A stretch of DNA of 64,000 nucleotides from Macrosoma leucophasiata (GCA_036365455.1 JAWQUS010000032.1:12718001-12782000); one strand, 5' to 3'; positions 20,313-32,086 are shown, counted from the first letter of the stretch. Translations and numbers: made by a program. Notes: generated from the letters alone by a model not told the origin.

Positions 20313-21652
20313 AATCATACAAACTTAGTCATACAAACTTACACTGTGTCTACGAGTTCAGCAACATTTTTTTTCCACTTTATACCTATTTTTTTGTTGG
20401 CGGTTTATTCGCTTTTGATACCTCCGCCTAGTGTCAATCACTTAGTTTTAATGATTGGCAAGGAGGAAATGACTACCTAATAAATATGAAACATATGATC
20501 AAAACGTTAATGACAAGTTTTTTGACGATCGGTATCTTATTTATGCCATTTTTTTTCTTGAATATCTAATGTGGGAACACTCTTATGTTTATATACTTAA
20601 AAGTCTCTAGCTGATGAATGTTTGTAATAATTTTAGGTAACCAATAGGTAAAAGATATACCTACCTAGGAATAGGTATGAATTAAGTTGCTAATATGAAT
20701 ATTTCTTCAAACAAAATTTTTGCGCCTAATTTAGAATTGAATTTAGGACATTATTATGAATAAATATACCTACATGATTATAAGTAGGTAGGTAATATCT
20801 ACATTCTCAAGGTAGTACGGTCCTAGATTTAATTTTCAATATGAATCTAGAATAAGTAGATAGGTACCTACCCTATTCAATTTTAGGAACATTTTCAATT
20901 CATCATAATACCAGTTAAAATAATAATTATAATTTTTCATAAATGCCTCCCTAATCAATAAGTCAGTTAATACATTGATTTCTCAACTGATTACATCGTA
21001 AAATCACATTTATGCTGTGGTAAAGCACTGTAAAATATAAAAAAAAACCCTTATCGTTTACCTGCTCCCTTAAAAAATGGCGGCATATAGGTACTTGAGT
21101 CAAATATCACGTCGAACGTTAATTCATATTTAATCGGAGTAGACAAACGAAATTGAAACTTCCAATCAAGATAATGTATCCTACGCCGAAAATCATCCTA
21201 TGAAAAAAAAAAGAATCTCAATATCAGAAAAAGCCGATGGTGATAGATCCCATGTCACAGTCATGTTTACTGGCAACATTGAAACGCGATAACTAGAAAT
21301 AGATACCCACAAAGGAGGGTATATGAGAAAATTAAAAAATAACTTATCTTGTTCAACAGCGCGTGAATGTGACAGCCCTACGGACGGCGCGGCGGTAAAA
21401 AAGAAAGGAACGTAATTAAAAAGTTACATTCTAATTTCAAATGTTTTTGTAATTGGTATCGACAGATAAAGTTAGCTTTGAATAAAGTAGGCACAGTACA
21501 CAGTGAAGTAGGCGAGGACGGTCTCTTGAAAAATTGTATTTTCAAATATTAATATTTTTGCTATAAGCATAATATTCGGGATATAATGGATGTAGATAAT
21601 ACCTCCTACCTACCTACCTATCTCAAACTTCATGTGAATTTTGAGATAGGTA
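20313..21652. other. no feature recognised
   Basis: AT-rich with TAGGTAGG-type short runs (20780-20880 and 21600-21620). Confidence 0.4.
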
Positions 21653-22240
21653 CAGTCATGCACGCTTAAATGTCTTTGCCTTTGGCGGCGTCGTGTGGCG
21701 GGTTGCTCACTTCCCTCTAAAATGGTCGAGGAGGGCAATGGCTGTCACATGCGTCATACTCGTGAACGGGTGCTGTTGGTGGGGACTGGTCCGTTCTGGT
21801 TTGCAGGGGCTACATCACATTTAGTAGATAGCAGTTTATTTGCATCTATGCTATGGACGTTGACATTATTTGATTTTTCACGATAATCTGTGCTGGATTT
21901 AAGCTCTCATTTAAAAGAGCTCTTACTGAGTTTGTTGGGTAGCGGAGTTCTTCCCAGTAGTGACTGCACTTGGAACTCTGCTAAGTGAATAACATTGAAC
22001 TTGACGAATAAGTTTTTCTTTTTCTTCATTTATTATCATTGAAGGAATTGAAAAATTTTATGGTTATTATGTTTTAACCAAATAGTTTAAATTCTAATTT
22101 TTAATTTACTATTAATATATGATTTTGCTTTTACTATATGTAATGGTTATTCGCTGTAGGTAATTTATGATTTATTGACGTTTTGAAAGTATCTGTAAAG
22201 ATCTATTAGAAATAAAAATATTTTCTATTTCTATTTCTAC
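21653..22240 (+). repeat. dispersed repeat R, copy R1
   Basis: It shares TTGCCTTTGGCGGCGTCGTG, GGTTGCTCACTTCCCT, ATGGTCGAGGAGGGCAATGG, ACTCGTGAACGGGTGCTG, GAGTTTGTTGGGTAGCGGAG and CACTTGGAACTCTGCTAAG with an inverse copy at 58.9-59.35 kb. The last 60 bp (AAGTATCTGTAAAGATC, ending ATTTCTATTTCTATTTCTAC) recur inverted at 63.78 kb. It is probably a LINE- or SINE-derived retroposon; the open frame at 21695-21886 has no domain. Confidence 0.75.
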
Positions 22241-22350
22241 CTATATGTAGTATACCTATGTCACTAATTGGTGATAGAGTTCGGCGTTCGAGATCGTAGA
22301 CGTTACTCAATTTATTCCAATAATTTGGTACCTTATGTAGGGCCAAGTAG

Positions 22351-22500
22351 GTGCTGGTGGTAGAGCTCTAGAGCTCTAGTGATGGAGCTTGCGGGCGTAG
22401 GCGCCACCGTATTACCTAAAAATGATGTAATGATGTAAACCTGTGAATGAATGTAATGTGAACTGCATGCTTGTTTGCCACTTCCATTACATAAAAAAAA
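22351..22500 (+). repeat. family A, internally deleted copy
   Basis: The head (GGTGGTAGAGCTCTAGAGCT) and tail (GTGAACTGCATGCTTGTTTG, A run) are fused around a short TGATGTAATGATGTAA segment. Confidence 0.8.
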
Positions 22501-22930
22501 CTCCGAGGATGGTACTCGGCAACTTGTGGTAATGGAAAAGTCCCAACAGCACCAAAGATAAAGGATAATAGGTACACCTTTGATCGTAGCACCTCCGCGT
22601 AGCAGGAATGGCCTGTTACCATTTAGGTACTACTGGGATAGTAGGTATTTAATGTACCTTGTTAAATATTTTCACGAAAGTTATTTTTTTTAGTTTTTTA
22701 GGCATTTACCTGGGTACCTACTTAAGCAGTTCTATGTGTTTTTTTGCCTATATTTAATTAAGTGGGTACGTTTATGTTTAGTTTATTCATTTTAATTGTT
22801 TTTTTTTGTTTTTGTGATTACTAAGTAGGTAGTTAAGTACCTACTGTTGCCATGTCTCAGAGTTATGGCAAATAAAGAATTGTGAACTTCTTTATTTATT
22901 TTGAATGAAATCAAAATAAAAAAAGAAGTT
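22501..22930. other. no feature recognised
   Basis: An approximate 20-bp inverted pair (AACTTCTTTATTTATTTTGA around ATGAAA) lies at 22885-22930. Nothing else was seen. Confidence 0.4.
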
Positions 22931-22957
22931 TTCATTCATTCATTCATTCATTCATTC
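22931..22957 (+). repeat. CATT tetranucleotide microsatellite
   Basis: About six perfect units of ATTC are present. Confidence 0.95.
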
Positions 22958-24150
22958 AAAGTTTCAGTATGAAACAATATGAAGGTATTTTCCAAAGTAC
23001 CTAGTAAACCATCTCTATTTTTTTTGTATAGTAGGCGTTCTTTCAATCTTCAAATGTCAAACGATTGGGACCGACCAATAGAAAATTCCTCTACATAGTT
23101 GCTTAAACACTTTGATAGGTGTTAAATTTAACACCTAGACTCGTAATGGAATTTAAACCATGGCGAACATGAAATACGATACAAAATTATACATCGCGCT
23201 CATAACAATGAAACAGATTTTTGCATTGTAATTTCGACTTTATCGCAACGCGATAAAATTCATTCGTCGTGTCTCTAACGAACGGTTGAATCGGGTATAG
23301 GCGTCAATTTTCACACCTTCGTCTGCGTATTCTGAAATAGACTCTATCTTAGCGTATTAAGTTATATCTTTATTTGGTATGTGATTTGAATTATGTCGTT
23401 TTATGTTTAGATTAGTGGAAGGTGTCGGGTTTCTCGCCTCTGGTGTGAAGGGTCGGTATGGAGCCCTTTGATTGGTGGATACTCCCCCGAATGCTTAGTG
23501 ATTAAACGTTTCGTACAGATGTTAAAAATAAAATAAATATTAAAGCCGAATAGTTCTATTGTGGGTTTGATTATTTATTTTTTAAGATAAAAGACGTGTG
23601 TTTGTACCTATTGTATCTGCCTACAGTGAGTGGGTAATAGGTATATCCTATCAGAGAATAACCCCTCTAAAACAATTTGTCAGACGATAAACTTCTTTAT
23701 TTATACATAAAACCTATCCTATCCTTGATATTTTATTTATAATTATATGTATCCATTTATATTGTATATTTATATATATTTTTCTCTCTTTATTTTAATT
23801 TTGCTATTAGTTTTTATTTCTAACTTTCAGTTTTTCTTCTGCACCTTTTTGATAACTCTCTTAACTACCCTATGGTTGACTGGGAGAGAATGGCATATGG
23901 CATTAAGTCCGCCATATGTACATATGTTCCATGTGCATTAAAGATTAAATAAATAAATAAAACCATCATAAAATCATCCGTCAGTATAATAGGTGTTCGC
24001 TCGGATGGAGTACTGACCATAAAACAAAGTCCACACCTAATTTCATCCCGTATGAACGAAGCAACTTAATTTCTAAAAACACTTCAGATCCAAGAAACCT
24101 ATTAATGGTTACCCATAAATATCCAGCTTCGTAGAAAGCAACGATTAGTA
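22958..24150. other. no feature recognised
   Basis: AT-rich unique sequence. The 64-codon open frame at 23747-23941 encodes a hydrophobic low-complexity peptide from a T-rich tract and is not called. Confidence 0.4.
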
Positions 24151-24156
24151 TCAGTC
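24151..24156 (+). promoter_or_regulatory. possible initiator element (TCAGTC)
   Basis: TCAGTC matches the arthropod Inr consensus TCAGTY and precedes a GC-enriched leader (CTCGCGTCACGTTACGG, CCAGGCGCCCGGGTC) with a YY1/Pho-like GCCATCTTG. It is only suggestive, because 6-mers are common by chance. Confidence 0.2.
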
Positions 24157-24251
24157 GCACGTATCTCCATCTCGCTTAAATGTCACGTTTTGCTCGCGTC
24201 ACGTTACGGACACTCGGTCCAGGCGCCCGGGTCAGCCATCTTGTGAGCGAA

Positions 24252-24288
24252 ATGGACAATAAAATGGCTGAATTTATCACGTCTGGCG
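24252..24288 (+). CDS. speculative first coding exon
   Basis: An ATG in acceptable context (GCGAAATGG) opens MDNKMAEFITSG and reaches a good donor-like GGCG/GTAAGC after 37 nt. The preceding 80 bp are GC-enriched, like a 5' leader. No matching downstream exon was identified and the peptide is too short to recognise, so this may be chance. Confidence 0.2.
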
Positions 24289-24740
24289 GTAAGCTCTGTT
24301 ATTTTTATTTTTGTGTACAAAATATGAATTGGTATTATGAGTGAGTAGATACATTGTTGAGTTACTCCAAATTACAGATACGAAGATGCTGGTATTGTAA
24401 CAGTTCGCCTAGTTTTTTTTTAGTTTGACACAAAAGGTTTAGGTACTTACTTAAAACTTAATTGGAAAGAAAAATTGGGTTTTTTGGTTAAGAGAAGTTG
24501 AATATAACTAACATTTAGGCTGTGAGCCCTATGCGTTCGCCAACTACCTAGTGCCGTGTCGAGACGAACCGCCTTATAGGTAGGTACGTATGTCCATTAA
24601 AAATCATTTCTCATTTAATTTCGGACTTTAGAACTAGAGGGAGTGTATCTGTGGTAAAGTCTTAAGAACTTTCTGCTATGCATAATACTATCATCACTAT
24701 TTATGTAATTTATTACATATTATTATATTTATGTATACTG
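24289..24740. other. no feature recognised
   Basis: AT-rich sequence between the speculative exon and repeat L5. Confidence 0.4.
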
Positions 24741-24832
24741 ACCTGTGTCACTGATTGATGTCTGTGTATTAGAGACCAAATTAAGCGTTTGTATGGCATT
24801 TTGGCGGAGTGTCCGCGGTGTGATTCGGTATT
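24741..24832 (-). repeat. repeat L fragment (L5)
   Basis: GATTGATGTCTGTGTATTAG, AGACCAAATTAAGCGTTTG and GGCGGAGTGTCCGCGGTGTG match the head of L in inverse orientation. The distal half is missing. Confidence 0.8.
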
Positions 24833-25534
24833 CTTCATATTTTTTATTTAATTTATTGTTGAATGTAGGTACCTACTTAGAAATATCGGTGCAATCTTTA
24901 TGTCCACTGCCACTTGAAGCAAAGCCAAATACCTAGAATGTATTTCATAATTCTGACATTTCATTGGCAGGAGCATTTGAACATTTGAAAAATTGAATTA
25001 AAAATAATTTTTAACTTCAGCGTGGTGAACTGTAAGTCAATGTATTTACTATGTAGGTATATTAACTACTTTTCATTACTATTCTTGATTGATGATGATG
25101 ATTTTCATATGTTCACATTGATGGTATGTGAATACTGTATGTAAAGGATAGAATCAATAGGCGTCTCGTTTCCTTATTAAAATAAGTTAAGTTAATGAAG
25201 CTTCTATCCGCCGCATGCAGCTGTAGCGCTGCAGGCTAATTTTATTGAATTAGGTAGTATCTGTAAGCTGAAATGTAGGTTAAAAGGCATAAGAATATGA
25301 GATATTAAAATAAAAAGGCAATAGATAATGTAATGAGTCATTTATTGTATCAGAAAGGTGTAATCTCGTTACATAGTTTTACGAACTGGTGAAGCTTGTA
25401 ATGGCCGCCAGAGGCCTCCGCAGGAAGGATGCAGAGGCAAATTAAAATCGATGTAACTTGTTAGGTAGGTTCTCGTAGTAGACCTGTGATATTTGAACAC
25501 AATGATAAGAAAGTTGTTATCAAGCGATTGCCAT
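24833..25534. other. no feature recognised
   Basis: AT-rich unique sequence. Confidence 0.4.
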
Positions 25535-25772
25535 ATGAAAGATTAGATTTGAGAGAGTAGGTATTTTCGCTTGGTCGAGAGGGTCGTCCACGGAGAGGTG
25601 GCCGACAGAGCACCTGATCCGCCTGGGAGGGCTCGACGCCGGCTGGGGGAGGTGCGGGGAAGTGACGCGGAGGAAGCGTAAATACGCGGCGCATTTTTTG
25701 AGAGCTCATTCAGTGGCAGAGCTCGGCGTAATAATGACTGATTATGCATATTCACGACCACCCCCACGCATG
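25535..25772. other. GC-rich island, possible exon remnant
   Basis: In otherwise AT-rich DNA, about 200 bp are GC-rich on the plus strand (for example GGAGAGGTGGCCGACAGAGC, CGACGCCGGCTGGGGGAGG). One plus-strand frame stays open for about 78 codons without an ATG, including RRKRKYAAHFLRAHSVAELG, and ends at TAG near 25772. Minus-strand frames are also open, as expected from composition. No family recognised. Confidence 0.25.
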
Positions 25773-26604
25773 GAATAGGCAGTTGAGTAGGTATCAGTTA
25801 ACAAAACTGGCTTAAACGTACGATAAAATGAGATGGAAAGGTCGTTTATATGAAAATTAACTTAGGTATTTTATCACATATTTACCACACACACGCTGGT
25901 CTGAGAGTGTACACGGATTGACGACGGTGTAAAGCGTGTAGAAAGTTAAGAAATTTAAGAAATTGTATCACGTCTTTGTATGGAAAATTACGATTAGAAA
26001 TCTCAACTTGTACGTAGGTAGTTTGGATTTATTATGTAATCACAGCTGATGTTGAATACGATGTTTTGTATGAAGAGTGAGGTGAAAGTCGCTGTATTTT
26101 CGTAAATAAGAAAGATACCAAGCTGAAAGTTATGTACGAGATGTATTTTTGTTGCCCTCTCAGGGAAGTATATTGCAAAAATGTGTAAGTTAACTCAAAG
26201 TAAGGATAATGCGAATGTACCTAATCTTGCTTGATAACAAAATTGTCTCTCACTCGTAAAGTAATGGGGATAGGCAGATGCCGTTTTCAGTTTTAAGTTT
26301 GACTTAGGTTTGGCTAGCGATATTTTATCATGTCATTAGTGATAGAGCATGACAGAGCCCCTAAAAAATTACGTATTTTAGGCAAGTAGACACTTTGATA
26401 GTGTATAGTATTAGAATTAAGTTGGTATAAGTGTTGTATAAGAAAATTTATGAAATAAAGAGATATTGTGTATGCATTGTAGCAAGGCAAAGATGGGTCG
26501 GCAGAGACGTATGACGGTTGTTGTAATTTAGACCGTATAGGCAGCCTTTTAGAGTCCAATCTCTGTCGACCCAGACTTTCGGGACTTTCCGTGTTTGGGG
26601 CGTG
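25773..26604. other. no feature recognised
   Basis: AT-rich unique sequence without exon signals. Confidence 0.4.
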
Positions 26605-26850
26605 TCACGGAATTTCTACATGGAGGGAGACGGTTTGGAAGCATATAAAAATCGGCACATTTCGGTGCAAATTTGTCCTCGTTCGATTCTCAGCAAGAAA
26701 AGTGCTTCCAGACCGTGAAGGTATTGTCAGTCAGTGATAGTGTAGATTAGTACCAAACCCCCTGGTTCGCTAGTTAGCTAGTACGTAGTGAAGTAAGCTA
26801 GTGATTAAGTTAGAATAGATAAATTATTGAAGAACCCAAAATACAGTCCA
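26605..26850 (+). repeat. possible solo-LTR fragment
   Basis: It has an LTR-like order of features: a TGTCACGGAATT start, a TATA-like GCATATAAAAATCGG, TCGTTCGATTCTCAGC in a plausible start-site position, repeated CAGTCAGTG, and an end near CCCAAAATACAGTCCATTC. No partner LTR, primer-binding site or matching 4-5 bp duplication was seen, so it may be something else. Confidence 0.3.
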
Positions 26851-27320
26851 TTCTTTAATATCGATGCAGACTTGTATTTTCATGTAAGCCAATTTGTCAC
26901 CCACACTGTAGGTAGATACATACTTATACCTAAGTGAAAGCCAGACTTAATGATAGATTCGTGTCCACTCCTGACTACTCTTGAGGTGTAATTTGTTATG
27001 CCTCTGTGGAGGTAATCACAGGGCCGTTTTAAATAAAATTAAATTAAAATACTTTATGTGTGTGTTCGTGTATATGTATGTAGGTATGTGTGTAGTGTGC
27101 TCACATGTGTTTGTAAATATGTTTTTCGTAAGCTGATATTTTCTAAGTCATTATTTTATAATACTTATGAGAGCTTCTGTTCCATCATAGGAAAGTTTTT
27201 TGAGCCAGTCGCTTACCTACTGTATGTTTACACTCGCAACAAAACTTAACAACTAATTTAACCCTAGGGGGTAAGAAAATACATAATATCAACCCAATGA
27301 CTCGGTAGATATTAACAACC
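26851..27320. other. no feature recognised
   Basis: It includes TGTG-rich text near 27056-27110. A weak resemblance to the family A middle at 26965-27030 (CCACTCCTGA, TTATGCCTCTGTG, CAGGGCCGT) is too short to call. Confidence 0.35.
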
Positions 27321-27456
27321 TTATTCATAAACGTACATTAGATACGTTTTAGCTATAGAATGCTTTGTCTTTGTCAGTTGCATTGTCAAATGTGCAAGAT
27401 AGAGAAAGACAAAGGAGAGATTAACAACACTTTAGCTAAAATACGTTTATGAATAA
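27321..27456. mobile_element. foldback MITE C, copy C1
   Basis: Ends TTATTCATAAACGTA and TACGTTTATGAATAA are perfect inverses. The near-palindromic interior has CTTTGTCTTTGTCAG against GACAAAGG and TTTAGCTA at both sides. It is 136 bp and non-coding. Confidence 0.85.
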
Positions 27457-28156
27457 GGGGGTAAGTATTTTGTTAAATTTGTTGTTAAGAGTTTGGATTT
27501 AAGAAGTTTTATTCTAAAAAAGTACGATATCTATATTTATTTGTTTACACTAATATTTTGACACTTAATTTAATTATCAAAACAAAACCGATTACGTGTA
27601 GCCTACAAATACGAACCTTTAAAATTCCACCAAGATCCCGTCCATAAGTCCCGACAGTAAGGATAAAGGCCCTCCCCCGGGGTGGACCTCCCTCGGGATC
27701 AATTCTGCCTTCTCGACTCGCTCCGTAATCGCCTTACAGCGGACCAAATACTAGTTTTGTACCAGTTATTAGCCTTTGTTTTTGTGAGAACGGTGTTATG
27801 GGATACGCTGAAGTGGCGTAATCTGAATCGTTGCGGGTAGTTTTGTATTTTGTTTGATATATTTGCACTTGTAGGGGATCAATTATTAGTTTTATGGAAG
27901 TTCGAAAAAGAAGTACCTACGTAAGCTTCGTTTATACCGATAATTACTCAAACGGTATTTCAGCCAAGTTTTATGTGTTTAGTTGTACCTATGGCAAATT
28001 CAATTAAAATTTATTAAGATTTAAGACATTTATTATCTCAACATGAACTTTACACAGTTCACGTATAGCGAGAAACTTAAAAACAAACTTATACAAAATT
28101 TATTCTAAGCCTGAATTTATTCACATGCATACAAAATATTAATGTAATCATTGAAC
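27457..28156. other. no feature recognised
   Basis: A GC-richer patch at 27640-27750 (CCCTCCCCCGGGGTGGACC) could not be assigned. Confidence 0.35.
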
Positions 28157-28688
28157 TACAGTGCTCAACAATAAATAATGCACATCGAGCCTAGGAAGGA
28201 GACTTCGCCTAATTTCGGGTCTGTAGAGCGTTATCTCTTTCGCACCGTACCTATTTGACGTTTGTCGACCATTTTGATCGAGTTTTGACCAATACCGGAC
28301 TGTCAGTGATACAGATAAAGATACTTTTACTGGTGATAGAGCTCCAGTGACGGAGCTCGCGGGCGTAGGCACCAAGCACCGCATTACCTAATATACTTGC
28401 CGCTAAATGGTAGTGTTCAGCACTATCGTGTTCCGGTCAGGTTGTAATGTACTGCCCTGTAATTTCCGGCACAGAGGCATAACTCCTTAGGCCTCAGGAG
28501 TGGTAGCGCATCTGCATTTTGATCTTGGTCTTTTGGTGTCTATAGGCTGCAGTCATCACTTAACATCAATGTGCTCGTTTGCCACTTCTACTACATAAAA
28601 AAAAGATAACGCTTTACGAAGAAGAAACGAGCCGATCGTCTCTTGCGCAGGCCCGATGCGCAATATTCATTGATGATTACCTACTGTA
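28157..28688. mobile_element. foldback MITE B, copy B3, split by a family A insertion
   Basis: The left half runs TACAGTGCTCAACAATAAAT to the ACCAATACCGGACT core and GTGATACAGATAAAGATA. The right half resumes GATAACGCTTTACG and ends CTACTGTA. Removing the 28324-28601 insertion restores a B of usual length. Confidence 0.85.
28324..28601 (+). mobile_element. SINE-like family A, copy A8, inserted in B3
   Basis: It is full length from CTTTTACTGGTGATAGAGC to CTACATAAAA. The 7-mer AAAGATA occurs on both sides (28317-28323 and 28602-28608). With an A-rich end abutting one copy, this is the pattern of target-primed reverse transcription. Confidence 0.85.
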
Positions 28689-28792
28689 CATTACTAGAGG
28701 TGTATTAAAATAAAATACGATCCAATTTTTATTGGCACTGACACAACAAACGACGACATTGAGAAATATTATAAAAGTCTCGCAGTCATACT

Positions 28793-28960
28793 TTTATACG
28801 TAATGAAGGTGTCAAACAAGCTTGCAGTTCATAATGATGTTATGTGATGACTGCAGCCTCTATAGACCCCCACACAAAGACCAGACGGTCGAAATTCAGA
28901 TGTGTTGCCACTGTGACCGGAACACCATAGTGCTGAGCACTACCATTTAGCAGCAGATAG
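28793..28960 (-). repeat. family A fragment
   Basis: The tail half and part of the middle are present (GCTTGCAGTTCATAATG, CACACAAAGACCAGACGG, GACCGGAACACCATAGTG). It is truncated before the head and has a deletion after TGTTGCCACTG. Confidence 0.7.
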
Positions 28961-29032
28961 ATTAGGTAATCCTTTTGGCCATTCACGCACTTGACCATCG
29001 TTAGGAATTCCCTGTATTGTTATTTATTATGA

Positions 29033-29118
29033 ACTAGCTGTGCCCGCAACTTCGTCCGCGTGAGAATTTATGATTGTTCAGTATCTACCCAGACGAAGTC
29101 GTGGGCGCACCTAGTACA
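29033..29118 (-). repeat. LINE 3'-tail-type repeat (Q3)
   Basis: ACTAGCTGTGCCCGCAACTT, GTGAGAATTTATGATTG and AGACGAAGTCGTGGGCGC are the Q tail in inverse and duplicated form. Confidence 0.5.
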
Positions 29119-29130
29119 AAAGTAGCCTAA

Positions 29131-29350
29131 GCACATCGACCTCAGGAAGAGACGTCGACTAATTTTGGATCTGTAGAACGTTATCTCTTTCGCACCTTAC
29201 CTATTGAACGTTTGTCGACAATTTTGATCAAGCTTTGACCAATACCGGACTACGGATGCTTACGTAGGCAGTGTGCAGCAGAGATAACGCTCTACAAAGC
29301 CGAAACTAGGTTTCATAGGCTCGATGTGTATTATCTTGATGAGCACTGTA
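29131..29350. mobile_element. foldback MITE B, copy B4
   Basis: The left terminus is truncated (starts CACATCGACCTCAGG). The core and the right terminus CTTGATGAGCACTGTA are intact. Confidence 0.8.
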
Positions 29351-29716
29351 CCAAAGTGTGTCTAAAGTACAAGATAGGACACTCCCCTTTGTAGCACCGT
29401 TCCAGTTTCTAGAAAACAATTTACCACACTTTCACATAATAACATGAGATGATGTCGAAACGTCTCCTCTCCATAACCGTAAAAACAGCCAACATACAGT
29501 CCAACATAGAAACTCCTCCTTTTTTAGAGTCGGTAAAAAATTACAATTCTTACATCACCGTGGTATAAAGATAAGAGGTCCTTACGGTGTCATTACATTA
29601 TCATAGTCGTGACTAGGGAACGCTTGATGCCATTATATTTTCAACGGTCACGGAACGTACTCGTAATAATATCATGCTGTTGTTATGATGGATAAATCAG
29701 GTCAACTACTAGAAGC

Positions 29717-29920
29717 ATAGAGTAATACGGGCCACCGGCCGCCGCGGCGGACCGCAGGGGAGTAGCTATAGCGCTTATTACCGATGCAAAACAGTCTGTT
29801 AATTTTGCGGGGGGCACTACGTGTGATACACACATACTACAAAGTTCGTCTTTTACTACGAAACTCACACCTTGACTTTAACAAAATACATAAACAAGTG
29901 CCCGTTTTGGTAAATATAGT
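29717..29920 (+). mobile_element. foldback MITE T, copy T2 (left half)
   Basis: The GC-rich left arm (ATAGAGTAATACGGGCCACC) and the interior (TTATTACCGATGCAAAACAG, ACGAAACTCACACCTTGAC) match T1. The right arm is missing. Confidence 0.75.
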
Positions 29921-30794
29921 TGGAGGAGCTGACGAGTTGCTTCCAGGTCGCTCTATCTTCAGCTTTTCTGAGAGCTGCAGCACAGCTAGTTTCTAAATAA
30001 TTTGAATAAATAAAACAACGGAATTCTTCATGTCTGTGTCTGATGATCTACCGACATTTCACCAATTTTTGGATTCCAAATCAGCATCCATATTCATGAA
30101 AGATAAACAAAAATAATATGATCCTTCAGTCCAAGGGATGTTAAAGCTGCTTTTATTAAGTGGGTCCTCCTACACTCTGTTTTACGATATCCACCTTTAT
30201 CTAGGGGAACGCATAAAATAAAACATAACATATATCAGGGTTTCTCCTTAGAAATATGTTTATGTCTACTATATCATATACTTGAATGTAGGTAGCTGTG
30301 TATGCTGTGACGTAGCTAGCATAAATGGCACCCAGTGCGGATATTGTGGTCTCGCCCCCAAAAATTGTAACTTAAAGAAGTTGAAATAAAAATTTTTTCA
30401 ACTAAAATTATTTTTAAAATCAATTCGACGTTTCAGTCGATTTTCAGCTCCCGTGGTCCCGGAGTTTGTAGAGCCTACTTAGCTGTGTTCATTTTCCTTT
30501 TGAATTCATTAAATACACTACCTAATAATAGGTAGGTACAGTTTCACTAGTCCAAACATCACCGTTGGCAGAAGGAGGGAGGACATATTGATGGTTTTCT
30601 TAATCGAGAAATAGTTTTCCCAAACTTACAATATTTTTCAAAGACCTATCCAACGATACTACACATTAAAAGGTACGCGGGGGAAAAACAGTCTTCCTTT
30701 ATAAGTTGGCGAAACATGATAATTTTTTTTCTTTCAAGATTTTATTTCACCACTTACCAATTTGTCGGCGTGACTTATATGTACCTATGTTGAA
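29921..30794. other. no feature recognised
   Basis: AT-rich unique sequence. Confidence 0.4.
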
Positions 30795-32084
30795 CTATAA
30801 GGTTGGGGAAAAAGTTTCTTCGCATTTTTTAAGATAATTCAAAACATTTTTTAATATAGTTTATTTAAATTTAACTAGAGTATGTATGTACCATTTTGTT
30901 CGATAACCTTTTGCCATCTTGTAGGTAGGGACATGATCCCATTGCTATAAAAATTTTGGGACTTCTCATCAAAATACCGCGACATGTGGATGCCAAAGGA
31001 CTGCCAAAGTCCTCTCGTGATGTTAACCTAACATTGCATAAAGAATTCTGAAGAGACCGAAACAGGTGGAAATCTGAAGGTGCAAGGTCAGGACTATACG
31101 GCGGATGCATTAACACCTCCCAGCCAAACTCTTAATTTTTGCTGAGTGGCTATAGATGTGTGAGGTCTAGCGTTATCATGATGAAACACCACACCCCTTC
31201 TGTTGATCAATTCCGGCCGCTTTCTCTCAACTTCTTGCTTTAATCTCATCAGTTGTTCGCAGTAGAGTTCAGAATCGATAGTCCTGCCTGGTGGTAATAG
31301 CTCATAATGAATAATGCCCTTCCAATCCCACCACACACACAACATCACCTTATTGCGAGTTAACCCGGGTTTCGCCACAGTCTGTGTAGTCTGACCGGCC
31401 TTTGACCACGACCTTTTTCGCACGTTCTTGTCGTACGTGATCCACTTTTCATCACCAGTTGAAAAATGATTCGGTTTCATTACGTCGTAATAAAGAATCA
31501 CAAATGAGTACACGGTTCATTAGGTTTCTTTCAGTGAGCTCGTGAGGTACCCAAATATCGAGCTTTTTTTTGTACCCAGCTTTTTTCAAATGCGCCAAAA
31601 CTGTTTTGTGATCAATTCTCAGTTCTTCAGCTACGTCGTAACTACTGATATGTCGATCTTGCTCCACTTTTTCAACAATGGCATCCATTTTATCCGTAAT
31701 AGGGCGACAAGAGCGAGGTGCATCTTTGACATCAACATTTCCGGATTGAAAACGCTTAAACCAAATTTGTGCTACTCTCACAGACACTGCACTAGGTCCA
31801 TAAACATCGCAAATTTTTTTCGCTGCTTGCGTTGCATTTTTACCTTTTTTGTAGTAAAATTTTAAAATGTATCGAATTTCTTAATTAGATTCACTCATCT
31901 TGACACTACGAAAAACAAATGAAAATCACACATTTGCCTAATTTGATTTTGGAATTATATTCTTTAAAATTTTAACTTTCAATGATACCAAAACCAGCCA
32001 GATACAAATACTACAGCCAAAGAGATTTTATTACAAGTTCATACATACTATAATGCGAAAAGACTTTTTCCCCAACCTTCTCGT
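30795..32084 (-). mobile_element. near full-length mariner transposon, inactive
   Basis: Inverted termini share AAGGTTGGGGAAAAAGT followed by TTTCGCAT-like sequence. They bound 1,290 bp, the usual mariner length. The right end is followed by TA (32085-32086); at the left the expected TA is AA. The single gene is on the minus strand and is broken in at least three places (see the pseudogene entry). Only one copy is in the window. Confidence 0.92.
30871..31898 (-). pseudogene. mariner transposase pseudogene (DD34D)
   Basis: The likely ATG is at 31898, but TAA follows at codon 6 (31881-31883). The helix-turn-helix region follows (for example VAQIWFKRF, SSYDVAEELRIDHKTVLAHL) and the linker motif WVPHEL. 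The frame is lost near 31460, just before TGDEKW, which holds the first catalytic Asp. The next frame carries KVMLCVWWDWKG and HHDNARPH (second Asp) and fails near 31120. The third frame has YSPDLAPSD (final Asp). All three catalytic Asp codons survive but in different frames. Similarity is to the Mos1/cecropia side of the mariner family, by motif. It cannot make active enzyme. Confidence 0.92.
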
Positions 32085-32086
32085 AT

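Noticed and set aside
31542..31865. 107-codon plus-strand frame as a gene
   Set aside because: It is the antisense of the mariner transposase.
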